From Pseudoips prasinana (taxonomy: Eukaryota > Arthropoda > Insecta > Lepidoptera > Nolidae), in contig OX621257.1 in assembly GCA_951640165.1 (NCBI GenBank), positions 16,317,201 to 16,381,200 on the forward strand: 64,000 nt of DNA. The letters run 5' to 3'. The position numbers were made by a program, and so were the translations under genes. Below the pieces are notes generated by a model. The model did no database searches. It worked only from the letters and a program-made list of their open reading frames with translations, and was not told the DNA's origin. Shown here one piece after another: positions 43,040-53,859 of the stretch. Position 1 is the stretch's first letter. The number at the start of each line of letters is the position of its first letter.

Positions 43040-43320
43040 TTTTTTACCCGCGTTAAATCTTATGAATTGTCATAGTTCCTACCCCGTAGGTGATAGCGTG
43101 ATAATATGTAGCCTATATGTTGACCCGACCTCTTAGAAATATTCATGCAAAATTTGAAGAAAATTTTAGAGTTCAGCCCGGACATACAGACAAACAGATA
43201 AAAGTTCTAAAGACCATATTTTTGGTTTCGATCTTGATAGTAGATCACGCCCCAAGTATCCTTTATAAAAATATTCAATGTACAGTTTTGACTTTCCTAC
43301 GATTTTATTATATGTATAGA
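43040..43320 (-). mobile_element. Helitron copy, minus strand, 3' end lost
   Basis: The minus strand begins TCTATACATATAATAAAATC at 43320 and follows 25011-25331 to the hairpin region ATTTAACGCGGG. The CTAG end is replaced by a T/A run. Confidence 0.7.
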
Positions 43321-43354
43321 TACTCTACGACTGTCTGTAAGAAGTCGTACAAAT

Positions 43355-43560
43355 AAACAAATATCTTGGGACATTATTCACACACGGCCACCTAATCCCA
43401 AACTAATCTGAGCTTGCACTATGAAAACCAGATAACTGAATTAATATATATACTACTTTTCTTTTGTAAATACATAGGTACTTATATAGATAATTACACC
43501 CAGACTCAGGACAAACGGATATGTTCATGCACACAAATATCTGTCCTGGGTGGGTGGTGT
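43355..43560 (-). mobile_element. SINE family B, 3' body
   Basis: CCTGAGTCTGGGTGTAATTATC, GTTATCTGGTTTTCA and TTAGTTTGGGATTAGGTGGC (minus) match the copy at 25996. The tRNA-like head is missing beyond CCACCCACCCAGGACAG. Confidence 0.7.
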
Positions 43561-43914
43561 TATTTTTTCCGTGTCTTAGGGTAATTTATCTATAATACTT
43601 ATTTAAGTATTTAGAAATATATAAGTCTTATTGTATGGGTGCTATTGCACCCATTATGGCCACTATGGTACAGGCTCTGCCTAGTTAGGGGGCAGAAGGC
43701 AGTGTGGTACTTGTCCCAAGATATTTATTTTTATTGATAAGGCACACCAACCACCTATTCACAATTTGTTTGTATGAATCTAATACAGAGAGATTAATCC
43801 AGTGTGAGTAGGTCATTTACAGGTATGCACAACGTTCGCAGACGAAGTACATTACCTTGACCAGTATAGTTATTGTTAGATATAGTTCATAACATTGCAC
43901 AAGAATTCAAAACG
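43561..43914. other. Unassigned; one small hairpin
   Basis: TGGGTGCTATTGCACCCA forms a 7-bp stem near 43637. The rest is AT-rich with no gene. Confidence 0.4.
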
Positions 43915-44095
43915 GTTAATAAATTGGGTAGTTTTTAACTTGAAGTTTAGTTTTAGACTTGGGCAAAATACGCCACAGATACAAAACCACACAGATATAG
44001 CATTTAATAAAAATATACATATTCTGACTATTTAAAAGCGCTTTTTTAAAGTCTACGGGAATAAAAAGCTTTTTTATTTTATTTATTTGAAAATA
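43915..44095 (+). repeat. Dispersed repeat G, partial plus-strand copy
   Basis: ATTCTGACTATTTAAAAGCGC, TTTTTTAAAGTCTACGGGAATAAAAAG and a TTATTTATTT end are present. Confidence 0.55.
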
Positions 44096-44395
44096 AGTTT
44101 CTTTCAATATTCTTATATATTTATGGCTCTATAATAAGAGTACAAAAAGGTTGGTTCTCTTATAGCACTGTTGCAAAACTAATATGAACGCATGGGAAAC
44201 AAACATCGTAGTATTATTGGTGACCTTTTTACAATTACTTACAGACGATTGACTTTAAGGGAAGGCTGTATGGCAGTGATATACTTGTGGTATATTTGCA
44301 CTTTTAACTTAATAAGTTTATGATACGACTAAAATGTGACTTTATTGTGGTGTATTTTGAAATTAATTTCAGTAAATAATAATTTTTAAATAATA

Positions 44396-45677
44396 GGTCT
44401 TTACCTATGAAATTGCCGTTTTGTATGAAAAAATTTAAACGAATTTTTTTCATGAATTTTTTTATTTGTATTAATCGAAGTAATCACCCATGCAATCAAT
44501 GCATCTTTGCCATCGCAGTGGCAGTTTATTGATGCCCTTCTTAAAGAAATCAGCTGGACGGGAGGCAACAAATTCTTCAAAGGCATTTTGTACTGCCTCT
44601 CGGGTATTGAATTTTTTTCCCGCCAAGAAGTTATCCAAATTCTGGAAAAAGTAGTAGTCTGTAGGCGCAAGGTCTGGTGAGTAGGGCGGATGACGGAGAG
44701 CTTCCAACCCCAGTTCTTGCAACTTGGAGACCGTCTGCTGTGCAGTATGAGGTCGCGCGTTGTCGTGCAGGAGCAGCGGAGACGAGCGATTGACCAATGC
44801 TGGTTGGAGATGCGCCAGCTTCTCCATCATTGTGCTCAGTTCTTCACAGTACACATCTGCAGTAATGCTCACCCCGTTTGGTAAGAAGCTGTAATGAATC
44901 ACACCGGCGCTAGCCCACCAAACAGTGACCATCACTTTTCTAGGGGTAAGTTTTCGTTTAGGGCATTGTTTAGGTGCTGAACCAGGATCCAACCAACTTG
45001 CTGAGCGCTTGCGGTTATCAAACAGAATCCATTTTTCATCGCAGGTAACAATGCGGTTCAAAATTCCTTCATTTGTGTGTCTGTTGAGCAGTGCAAGGCA
45101 CGTCTCGACGCGTACTTCGCGCTGGCGATCATTGAGTTCGTGGGGCACCCATTTGTCAAGCTTTTTTACCTTGCCAATTTGACGCAAATGGACCAATATT
45201 GTTTTGACGCTAACGTCGAAAGCTGCTGCTAATTCAGCCGTAGATTGTGTATCATCAGCTTCCACAACCGCCTTTAATTCGTCATTGTCGACCAAAGTCT
45301 TCGGACGACCGCGAGGTTCATTTTTCAGGTCGAAATTTCCAGAACGGAAGCGAGCAAACCAATAACAGGTGGTGCGTTGGTTTGTAGTGTTAGCTCCGTA
45401 AACGTCGTTGATGTTGCGTGCCGCTTGTGCCGCGTTGCTGCCACGACGGTACTCATATTCCATAATTACTCGAATTTTTAACGTATCCATGATGACGAAA
45501 AAGATTGAAATGCGATGAAAATGTAACACTAATCAATAAAGAAATGACTACTTTTGGAAAAAAGAATCCATGTTTTTAAAATAAAATTAATTTGAAATTA
45601 GAATTCTTAGCCAAACAAAAATTATTTTGATTTGAAATGGCCAGTACTGCAGAACGGCAATTTCATAGGTAAAGACC
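44396..45677 (-). mobile_element. Complete mariner transposon (DD34D), copy 2
   Basis: 1282 bp, the same length and the same ends as 10541-11822 but inverted, with TA on both sides (44394-44395; 45678-45679). Reading along the coding part I see only two base differences from copy 1, both changing the protein. Confidence 0.93.
44471..45490 (-). CDS. Mariner transposase, intact (copy 2)
   Basis: 339 aa from ATG at 45490 ([17 protein letters not shown]), the same start as chosen for copy 1. All family landmarks are intact: helix-turn-helix N-terminus, WVPHELND, and the three catalytic Asp ([31 protein letters not shown]). It differs from copy 1 at Ala193 and Tyr200, between the first and second catalytic Asp. 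An open frame and intact ends make it a candidate active element. It lies far from any host gene, about 34 kb from copy 1. Confidence 0.95.
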   Translation of the reverse strand: MDTLKIRVIMEYEYRRGSNAAQAARNINDVYGANTTNQRTTCYWFARFRSGNFDLKNEPRGRPKTLVDNDELKAVVEADDTQSTAELAAAFDVSVKTILVHLRQIGKVKKLDKWVPHELNDRQREVRVETCLALLNRHTNEGILNRIVTCDEKWILFDNRKRSASWLDPGSAPKQCPKRKLTPRKVMVTVWWASAGVIHYSFLPNGVSITADVYCEELSTMMEKLAHLQPALVNRSSPLLLHDNARPHTAQQTVSKLQELGLEALRHPPYSPDLAPTDYYFFQNLDNFLAGKKFNTREAVQNAFEEFVASRPADFFKKGINKLPLRWQRCIDCMGDYFD

Positions 45678-45689
45678 TAATATATATAT

Positions 45690-45770
45690 CATCATCCCAT
45701 CTCATCCCGTGCGTTCTGTAGAAGTCGTAGCCGAGTGGATATCTCCCAGATGCAGCAACGTCTCTCCGTG
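45690..45770 (+). repeat. Repeat D fragment
   Basis: CCATCTCATCCCGTGCG, GTAGAAGTCGTAGCCGAG and ATATCTCCCAGATGCAGC match the 5' half of family D. Confidence 0.5.
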
Positions 45771-45849
45771 TGCTATGACTACAAAATCTAATGACATCAT
45801 TATGTAAATTTTTGTACGGGCCTATTATTTTCTAAAGGCTCGCAATGTA

Positions 45850-45984
45850 CAGACGCCAGCACATCCAGCTACCCCAATATATCAAATATCTTGTAAAGAT
45901 TTTCAATTTTATCACTTAAGCATAAGGTTCACTTTCAATTGGGGAAATTTGACAGATTGGGGTAGCTTGATGTGCTGGCGTCTG
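45850..45984. mobile_element. TA-target fold-back MITE, best copy
   Basis: A 135-bp near-palindrome. It begins CAGACGCCAGCACATCCAGC and ends GCTTGATGTGCTGGCGTCTG, with TA on both sides. Confidence 0.85.
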
Positions 45985-45999
45985 TACTTGCAGCCTGTC

Positions 46000-46530
46000 C
46001 ATGGGCGGCGGTGATTACTTACCAGCAGGTGACCCGCTTGCTTGTTAAACTGTCGGTCCCGATTGTAGTAGTGAGACAACAGTCTTTAAGGGGCCTATTA
46101 CAGTCCACTAGCGCCGCCAATCGAAAAAATGTCATAACTCGTAAATAGAATCAAAAATACAAAATGTGGTCTATTATTACTGTAGAAAAGGCAATGACGT
46201 AATTTTATAACACATTGTCAACTCTTGAAATATAGCTGTTTAGCTAAATCCTGCATTTGTAACAAAAAGCGGCCGTTTATGTTTTGAATGCACGATTTAG
46301 CTAAACAGCTATATTTCAAGTGTTGATAAGGTGTTATACAATTACGTTATTGCCTTTTCCACAGTAATAATAGAACATATTTTGTATTTTTGATTCTATT
46401 TACGAGTTATGACATTTTTTCGATTGACGGCGCTAGTGGACTGTAATAGGCCTCTTAAGCCATGTCAGAGGCGTACGGGGTGGCTTGAACAACTCTGACA
46501 ACTACCACAGCCCCTACGATAAAGTAAGTA
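46000..46530 (+). mobile_element. 5S-rRNA-like SINE split by a TTAA MITE
   Basis: Left part has TTAAACTGTCGGTCCCGATTGTAG and ACAACAGTCTTTAAG. The right part resumes TTAAGCCATGTCAGAGG, GGCTTGAACAACTCTGAC. Removing 46090-46454 and one TTAA restores the family sequence. The 5S-like promoter part is mostly lost. Confidence 0.7.
46090..46454. mobile_element. Fold-back MITE with TTAA target duplication
   Basis: 365 bp. Ends GGGGCCTATTACAGTCCACT and its complement (GAGGCCTATTACAG...) are flanked by TTAA at 46086-46089 and 46455-46458. The inverted arms run about 150 bp each (AAATATAGCTGTTTAGCTAA in both), so the whole unit can fold on itself. TTAA targets are typical of piggyBac transposases; no coding part is present. 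Confidence 0.85.
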
Positions 46531-46997
46531 ATATACCGTAATGACCTCGTTTAGAATATGTTTCCCATACCACTGGACAATTATGTGTATAAAATAGACC
46601 ACAAGTTTTATAACAGCGATACAGCCTTCCCTAAAAGTCAATGGTCCGAAAGTAATCGTATAAAGGTAGCCAATAATGCTACGATTCTTCCCACGCGAAT
46701 AAATACCGATATACCTGACCGATGACATAGCGACACGGATAATTTGTTCATATTAACTTGGTAAAAGCGCTGTAAGTGTTCAAACATTTCTTCATTTCTA
46801 TAGGTTTTATTTGAGTTAAAAAAAAAACATACGATTTTTATACCTCCGATATGAGAAAGGTATTTTTGAAGCTGATTTAGAGAGACATGGGTCAGGTCAT
46901 GTCTCTACAGTCTTTGACCAATGAAATCACAGAAAAACACAGGAGTGTATCATAGCGAGCATCCAGATTGGTTGGATGTTTTACATATTTTGGATAA

Positions 46998-47294
46998 ATT
47001 ATAGTGCTCAAGTGTGTGCGCAAACACAGGAGCTTTCTATTCCATCACTCTCATGATCCGATTGGACGTCTAGGCGACACGACCGGAAAAAGGTTAGGTA
47101 CAGGATCGACGGCTTAACGTGCATCCCGAGGCATGGGGTTATAATACCGCCAACACCCAGACTTCGAGCTGATGCTGAGAAATTATTCTTTTTTACAGAA
47201 AGTCCCAAAATCACTTTTTGGCTCGAACCGGTATTGAACCCAGGGACTCGTTCTCTGCGGGTGAACACGCTGCCGCTAGACCAACGAGGCAGCT
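46998..47294 (-). mobile_element. SINE family A, lacking its 3' end
   Basis: The minus strand starts GCCTCGTTGGTCTAGCGGCAGC, keeps a degenerate B-box and body, and ends at GCACACACTTGAGCACTATAAT. Confidence 0.8.
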
Positions 47295-47714
47295 GATACG
47301 ACGATAGATAGATGATGAGTCTTCGTCACTATGAGAGCTACGCTGGAGTCAGGATATGTTATGTTGACTCCCATACCTTGTAAAAAAGTTGCCATTTTTG
47401 GATCCTATTCTTCGTTAAAAGTTTTTTCTACAAACTGTGATTGAAGCCGTAACTAAACATTGACCAGAACAAATTATCGACGTCGTATTTTTTTGCGTGG
47501 GAATGATCTGCCGTCGCATTATGACAAATACGCGAAGTCGTTCACGCCATTAACTCTAAACGAAGGCTCTATCGCTTAACATGTGCCTGTGGTCAGCTCA
47601 ATCGACCAACTTGTTCAGTGTTATTGTAATCCGTGGGAATCAGTACAATGTATGTATTTATAAGAGTCATATAAAGAACTTTGGCTACGTCGATATTTAT
47701 ATAAGATTACATTA

Positions 47715-47990
47715 TCGTCTCCAGTTCCCCGAGCTATATGCGCTCTCACCGGTTCGTAAGTGGTCAGCGAGGTTAAGCAACTGGGCTCGCGGTCAGACCA
47801 TAGATGGGTGACCGGCAAAGTGGTTTAATTTCTTAGCGTCTCTGTGCTTCGGTGGGCACGTTAAGCTTTCGGTCGCGCTTGTAACTATTAGGTAACAGTC
47901 GTTAAGCCATGTCGGAAGGATACTTGGCGGCTTGAACAACTCTGACACCAGATAGTATTAACCACTGCCCTTACGATAAGTAAGTAAGTA
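47715..47990 (+). mobile_element. 5S-rRNA-derived SINE, best copy
   Basis: GGTTAAGCAACTGGGCTCGC and GATGGGTGACCG at 47771-47814 correspond to the internal control region of 5S rRNA (A-box, intermediate element, C-box). A family-specific body follows (TTAATTTCTTAGCGTCTCTG, ACGTTAAGCTTTCGG, TTAAGCCATGTCGG, GGCTTGAACAACTCTGAC) and a GTAAGTAAGTA tail. 5S-derived SINEs are known as the SINE3 class. Confidence 0.75.
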
Positions 47991-48034
47991 CTGTTACTTA
48001 CTTTCAAGAGGCTAGACCGTGGTGAGTTTCTTAG

Positions 48035-48185
48035 ATAGATAGATAACTCTTTATTGTACACCAAGTAAAATAAAATATAATGAACAAGGATGTATTACAG
48101 AAATGTACAATTGGCGGCCGTATCACTAAATGTGATCTCTTCCAGACAACCTAGGCAGGGATTGGAGTTTGGAATAAAAGAGTTC
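48035..48185 (-). repeat. LINE 3'-end-like repeat (family F), copy 2
   Basis: ACTCTTTATTGTACACC, GTACAATTGGCGGCCG and GATCTCTTCCAGACAACC are shared with 1340-1475. Confidence 0.5.
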
Positions 48186-48665
48186 GGGTAGTTGCCAGTG
48201 TACAAAAATGATGAAATGGTACGCACTGGTACCATGACTAAGATAGTGAACTTAATACGCTACAAACTTATACTTAACTTACATATTACATACCATCTAT
48301 ACTATATATATCTCTATACAAATATATACATTCTTGAAAATTATAACCATAATGTACAAGAGCTATTTTTACCGTTTATTTTATTAATTAAGTTTATTTT
48401 TTTTTAAGTTTTATTATTACAGTTGATTTAGCAAGAATGAAAAAAAAAACACTATATTTTAAGTTAATTAGTATTTAATCAATATGTCTATTTTAAAATA
48501 TAGTAGATTTTGTATGTTGTTTGAAAATGACTGATTGATAATTGTAACGTTTAGATTTTTAAAACTTTTTACTAATGTTGATTATTTTTTACATAGTTGA
48601 TTAAAGCGTGTCTTGTGAAGAATTATTGTGATAATAATTATAACATGTGATTACTCTAAGAGATA
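48186..48665. other. AT-rich, no gene seen
   Basis: Long A/T runs and no coding or repeat boundary recognised. Confidence 0.45.
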
Positions 48666-49001
48666 CATTTTTATCTTAATAAACTCAAATAAAAATTAGT
48701 ATACCAAAAAAGTACCGTCAGCAGATAATATGTTAAATAAAATTTTATCATTTACTTAAAATATATCACTTAACTTTAAGGATCAGGATAAAATGATACC
48801 CTGCCTTGTTTAGGCTAAATATTATAATTAGCAAATACACTCTATATTTTCTAATTATAATATTTACCCTAACTATCAAATACAATCCTTAAAGTTAAGT
48901 GTTATATTTTTAGTCAGTGATAAAATTTTATTAAACATATTATCTACTGACGGTATTTTTAGCTATACTACCTTTTATTTGAGTTTATTAAGATAAAAAT
49001 G
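48666..49001. mobile_element. 336-bp fold-back element
   Basis: Left arm CATTTTTATCTTAATAAACT and right arm AGTTTATTAAGATAAAAATG are exact complements. Complementarity continues inward over about 130 bp with few mismatches (GATAATATGTT, ATAAAATTTTATCA, CTTAACTTTAAGGAT). It has no coding capacity; the TSD was not resolved. Confidence 0.8.
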
Positions 49002-50289
49002 AATCGGGGTACTCCGGGACGGGGGCCTCAGGGATCGGGGTACTCAGGGAATAACCCTTTCAAACTCTTCTCTTTGGTCGAACCATCTCTATCTTGAGTT
49101 ATCTGTTACCAATTAGAAAAATGAATGAATGAATAACAAACTGTGCAACGAAAACATCAGAGGCTTTTAAAGTTGTTTTTAGAATCAGATATTTAAATAT
49201 AATGAAATAAAATTATGTAAGTTAAATAAATTAAAGATACAAAAATAAAATATAATAACGATAAAAATTTAATCGGTCGCACTCCATTCGTTCATAAAGC
49301 TTACCAAATTCTTTTCACCGTTAATGGTCGTATATATTTTTTTCTTAATTCTTCGAATATTACACGTTCAACAAAAAAGGCCAGACCATAAATAATAACT
49401 CAGGCAACTATACAAATTTTTATAGTCCTACTCTATGGCACAGGTGGAAAAAAAAGATAACGTAATAAATAGGTTCATTCATGAAAGAGTTCATTCATTC
49501 ATGAAGTGCAAAAAATGTCCCATGAGTGGACTCTCTCTTTGTGAATGAGTGTCTTCATTTTTATGGTACCCCGTGGGATTTAAAATGTGATGATGAATTT
49601 TACCATAAAATGTATTTTGAATTTCGAATAGCTTGATTATTATCTATTTTTTTGTATTCGTGCCGTTCGTTTTATTATGTGAAGAATGTTTATAATTATA
49701 CTGTGACCTGTTGGATAATGTTTTGACCATAGACAATATGTATAAATTTTATTATTTTACAATATTTTTGTAATGTTATTTTTATTTGTTTAGGACAAAA
49801 AACGGTTATATGTTATACATAACAATGAGTAAATATTCTAACAATAAATAATAAACATATAACCGACATAGTTGGGTATCTAATACGAAAATGCATAGTC
49901 AGATTTACAGATTAATATTATACTACAAATATGTCATAAGTTTGATGAGTATTTTGACATTGTAAATAAATAATAATACTGTTCCAATAATTACGAAAAA
50001 AACCTACTTCATTTTTTCTTTTTAACCTACTATTGGAACAAACATATTCATATGGTAACGTTCCGAAATCATTCCCTATTACTTAAAAAAGAGTTATCAA
50101 AATAAATGCACAAACAACTATGATATTGCATAACATATATAAAAATACCCTCCTCATTTGATGTCGGTTAAAAAATAGATCCAACTTCGACTGTTATTAA
50201 CCGACTTCAAAAGGATGAGGTTCTCAAGTTATATTTTTTTAAACAACTGATATAATTATCAAAAAAAACTTGTTGGTTGTATGTAATGA
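49002..50289. other. AT-rich; small repeats, no gene
   Basis: Holds a GC-rich doublet (ATCGGGGTACTC twice, 49002-49045), a small inverted pair TGTTCCAATA/TATTGGAACA (49980-50040), and the AACCGACTTCAAAAGGATGAGG motif common in Lepidoptera (50200-50225). Confidence 0.4.
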
Positions 50290-50450
50290 AAATAAATAAT
50301 AATAAATATCTTTGGTCAACTAACATTTCCGCCATCTGATCCCATACTAGGCAGACCCTATAGCAATCAGACAATAGATAAATATACTAATATATTTCTA
50401 AATACATACACAATCTAAATAATATTCACCGTGACTGGGTGTAATTTATT
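50290..50450 (-). repeat. SINE family B, decayed body
   Basis: AAATATCTTTGGTCAACTAACATT, CCATCTGATCCCATACTAGGC and ATATTTCTAAATACATACA keep the family order at low identity. Confidence 0.5.
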
Positions 50451-50455
50451 TATAA

Positions 50456-51405
50456 CTAGCTGTTACCCGCGACTTCGTCCGCGACAATTTTGAATCATAA
50501 CACAATAAACATAATCACAACAAAAAGTCCTAACATACGTGAAAGACTCACTTTGAGAAACTGTGTCATGAATGTGAATAACTAAGGATAGGCAATTTTA
50601 TAAAAATTTTGTATATCGTTTCTGTCAGAAACGGTATACACAAAAAACACGGCCTTTTAAAGCATATTTCATTAAAAAATGTTTCACTGACTACGTAAAG
50701 TATACTAAGTTTAGGGTAACTTTCCATTGGCCTACTACTTTGTATAGATAGATATTTGTATAAATGACAATAGCTGTACCTGCACTTCGTCTGCGCGTTA
50801 ATTAGTTTATTCAGTTTTTTCTAAAATAAAAGAATCGTTCTAAAAGAAACGTAGCCTAAGTTACTCCTTACTACATAAGCTACCTGACAATAAAAGTCCC
50901 GTCAAAATCAGTCTAGTCATTCCAGAGATTAGCCGGAACAAATAGACATACAGACAAAACTTGTAAAAAATGTTATTTTGGTGTATGTACCGTATATATA
51001 TTCATATTTATGTTGTAAACAACGGTTATTTCAATATTACAAACAGACACTCCAATTTTATTTATTCGTATAGATGTATAGATGACAATAGCTGTACCTG
51101 CGCTTCGTCCGCGTGTTAATTAGTTTAATTTGTAATTTTTTTCGAAAATTAAAAGTTTTTTCTAAAATAAAAGTAGCCTAAGTTACTCCTTATTACATCA
51201 GCTACCTGCCAATAAAAGTCCCGTCATAATCGGTCCAGTCATTCCAGAGATTAGCCGGAACAAACAGACAGACAGACAAAAATTGTAAAAAAAAATATTT
51301 TGGTGTATGTACCGTATATATATTCATATTTATGTAGTAAACAACGGTTATTTCAATATTACAAACAGACACTCCAATTTTATTTATTTGTATAGAAGAT
51401 GAGTA
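50456..51405 (-). mobile_element. Three Helitron-like units in head-to-tail array
   Basis: Three 3' ends follow each other in one orientation: CTAGCTGTTACCCGCGACTTC (50456), ATAGCTGTACCTGCACTTCG (50769) and ATAGCTGTACCTGCGCTTCG (51087). Units two and three (50764-51081; 51082-51405) are direct repeats with a 318-bp period, about 90% alike by eye. They include GCCTAAGTTACTCCTTA, CATTCCAGAGATTAGCCGG and GTGTATGTACCGTATATATA. Confidence 0.7.
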
Positions 51406-51419
51406 GTTACTAATAAAAT

Positions 51420-51515
51420 CACTCTTATCACACAAAGATTTGTTCTGGGTGGGAATCGACTCCACGACATCTCGCTTGGCAGTCAGAAGACACTAACAGG
51501 CCAGTCACCAGACCA
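51420..51515 (-). repeat. tRNA-like SINE head
   Basis: The minus strand has GACTGGCCTGTTAGTG (A-box) and GTGGAGTCGATTCCCACCC (B-box), then AGAACAAATCTTTGTGTG, close to family B. Confidence 0.55.
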
Positions 51516-51721
51516 AAATTCATATATGCTATTCATATATAATCAAAATGAATGTAGAACCGTAATGAAATATTTTTCCATCACATAATAAAATTATTAT
51601 TGCCAAATGTAACATATTACAAACAGTTTGTAATATGTTAAACTATGTAACTATGTACCTAGAAATAATTATGCTTACTTAATTATACTATAAACATGAT
51701 CTGACTATTTATAAGCGCTTT

Positions 51722-52539
51722 TTAGGGTTCCGTAGCCAAATGGAAAAAAACGGAACCCTTGTAGATTCGTCCGTCCGTATGTCACAGCCACTTTTTTCCG
51801 AAACTATAAGAGCTGTACTGCTGAAACTTGCTAAGTAGGTGTATTCTGTGAACAGCATTAAGAGTTTTACATAAAAATAGAAAAACAATATTTTTGGGGG
51901 GTCGCCATACATAGAACTGAAACTCAAAAAAAAATTTTTCGTCGTACCCATACATGTGGGGTGTCTATAGATAGGTCTTTAAAAATCATATTGAGGTTTT
52001 TAATATCATTTTTGTCTACACTGAATAGTTTGCGCGAGAGACACTTCCAAAGTGGTAAAATGAGTGGCCCCCCTGTAACTTCTAAAATAAGAGAATGATA
52101 AAACTAAAAAAATATATATGATGTACATTACCATAGAAACTAACAACTAAAATTGGTTTGAACGAGATCTAGCAAGTAGTTTTTTTTTAATACGTTATTT
52201 TTTACAAATTAATCAGTTTGGAAAAAAAATATATAAGGAACCTCGACATCATTTTTGAAGACCTTTCCATAGATTCATAGATCCATAGATCATAATTGAC
52301 ACGTATGGGTTAATAGAAAAAAAAAATTGAGTTCTGTTCATCTATGGGGAACCCCCAAGGTTTTTTTTTTTATTTTCTATTTTTGTGTGAAAATCTTAAT
52401 GCGGTTCGCAGAATAAATCTACGTACCACAAGTTTCAACAGTATAGTCCTTATAGTTTCGGAAAAAAGTGGCTGTGACATTCGGACGGACAGACAGACAT
52501 GATGAATCTATAAGGGTTCCGTTTTTTACGGAACCCTAA
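51722..52539. mobile_element. 818-bp fold-back element with TTAGGGTTCCGTA ends
   Basis: Starts TTAGGGTTCCGTAGCC and ends ACGGAACCCTAA. Arms of about 250 bp are complementary, sharing GTCACAGCCACTTTTTTCCG, GAAACTATAAG, and GCATTAAGA. Within each arm a second AACGGAACCCTT gives a hairpin at the tip. The centre (about 51990-52260) includes TTTGCGCGAGAGACACTTCC. No coding capacity. Confidence 0.8.
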
Positions 52540-52759
52540 AAACGGCACACTAACATCTGAGAAATTGGGTAACACCGTACAGTTTAATTAAAAAGTTCCT
52601 CCTTTTTTGGAATTAGTAAAATACAGTCTTAAATGAATATGTAAATATGTATATGCGTAGGTTGTGCAAATCTATTGCACAACATTTCTTTTGTTTAAAA
52701 AGAAGTTGCTGATTTTAGTACAACAAGAAAATGCGTTATGCACACATTTACTTGTAGAA

Positions 52760-52888
52760 AGGACGCCAGCACATCCAGCTACCCCAAGCTGTCAAATTTC
52801 TTTTATAGATTTTCAACTTTATCACATAAGCATAAGGTTCAATTGGGAAAATTTGACAGATTGGAGTAACTTGATGTGCTGGCGTCTG
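52760..52888. mobile_element. TA-target fold-back MITE, copy
   Basis: GGACGCCAGCACATCCAGCT...AACTTGATGTGCTGGCGTCTG with TA at the right edge; the left TA is mutated. Confidence 0.75.
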
Positions 52889-52999
52889 TACCATAATATA
52901 CAACTGCCTAAAACTATTCTATTTTGAAGCATATATAAAGCATGTATAAGAGTACATCGCGGATGTCATGTTGTCATGTCTGACGAAAACTCTAACCTT

Positions 53000-53170
53000 G
53001 ATAATAATAATATCCTGGGACATTATTATTTACACACGGCCATCTGATCCCAAACTAAGCAGAGCTTGTACTATCGAAACCAGATAACTGATGTACTACA
53101 TATACTACTTTTATTTTGTAATACATACTTATATAGATACACCCAGACTCAGGAAAAACAGACATGTTGA
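53000..53170 (-). mobile_element. SINE family B, 3' body
   Basis: TAATAATAATATCCTGGGACATT tail side, CCATCTGATCCCAAACTAAGC, CCAGATAACTGATG and ACACCCAGACTCAGG. The head is missing. Confidence 0.7.
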
Positions 53171-53859
53171 CGTTAATAAAACTATCTAATATTTATTTAG
53201 TTAATTTTACTCAATACTTTTATACAATACTTATATATTCGTCATGTAAAAGTCATTATTATGATTGTAATTATTTAGTTTGTTTTAAGTTTTACCAATT
53301 TTAATTAATTTAGTACATTAAGGAGAGTGCCCGGATTCCCAAGATACAAGTTTACTTAGTTTGGGAATCTGGAACTACAACATTTTAAATTATTTGTATT
53401 GTGTGAAAATAAACAGTTTTTTTATAAGCTACGAAATTAACTAAGGATGCCTATAGACAGATATTTCTCTTTAAATGCATCACTAGTGAATTTCCGGTCA
53501 ACAAAAAGCCGGTCTTTTATAATTTTGTATCTTAATAAGACATAGTTAAAATGTAAACATTTCTATTTGTAATTCAAATTAACTTGAAACTAAGTTTAAG
53601 CTTGATTGTACTAAATTACATTTACGTTTTGATAAAATCTTCAATAAAAGTGGCCTTCTAGCTTACATAGTTTATAATCCTACTTATTATAATTACAGAG
53701 CAATAGTTTCATTTAAACCCCGTAATAACAAGTCTCGATATCATCTATAAGTGTTTGGAATTAACAACAATTCTAGAAACAAAATCGTTTTAATAAGATA
53801 CGAAGTAATTGCCTACACAGTATTACTCGCTTATCTCTGATACCGGTTTCAAAATCAAA
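53171..53859. other. AT-rich, no gene seen
   Basis: No coding frame or repeat boundary recognised. Confidence 0.4.

Noticed and set aside
47771..47814. Genuine 5S rRNA gene
   Set aside because: Only the internal part resembles 5S; the 5' and 3' arms are absent and a SINE body follows.
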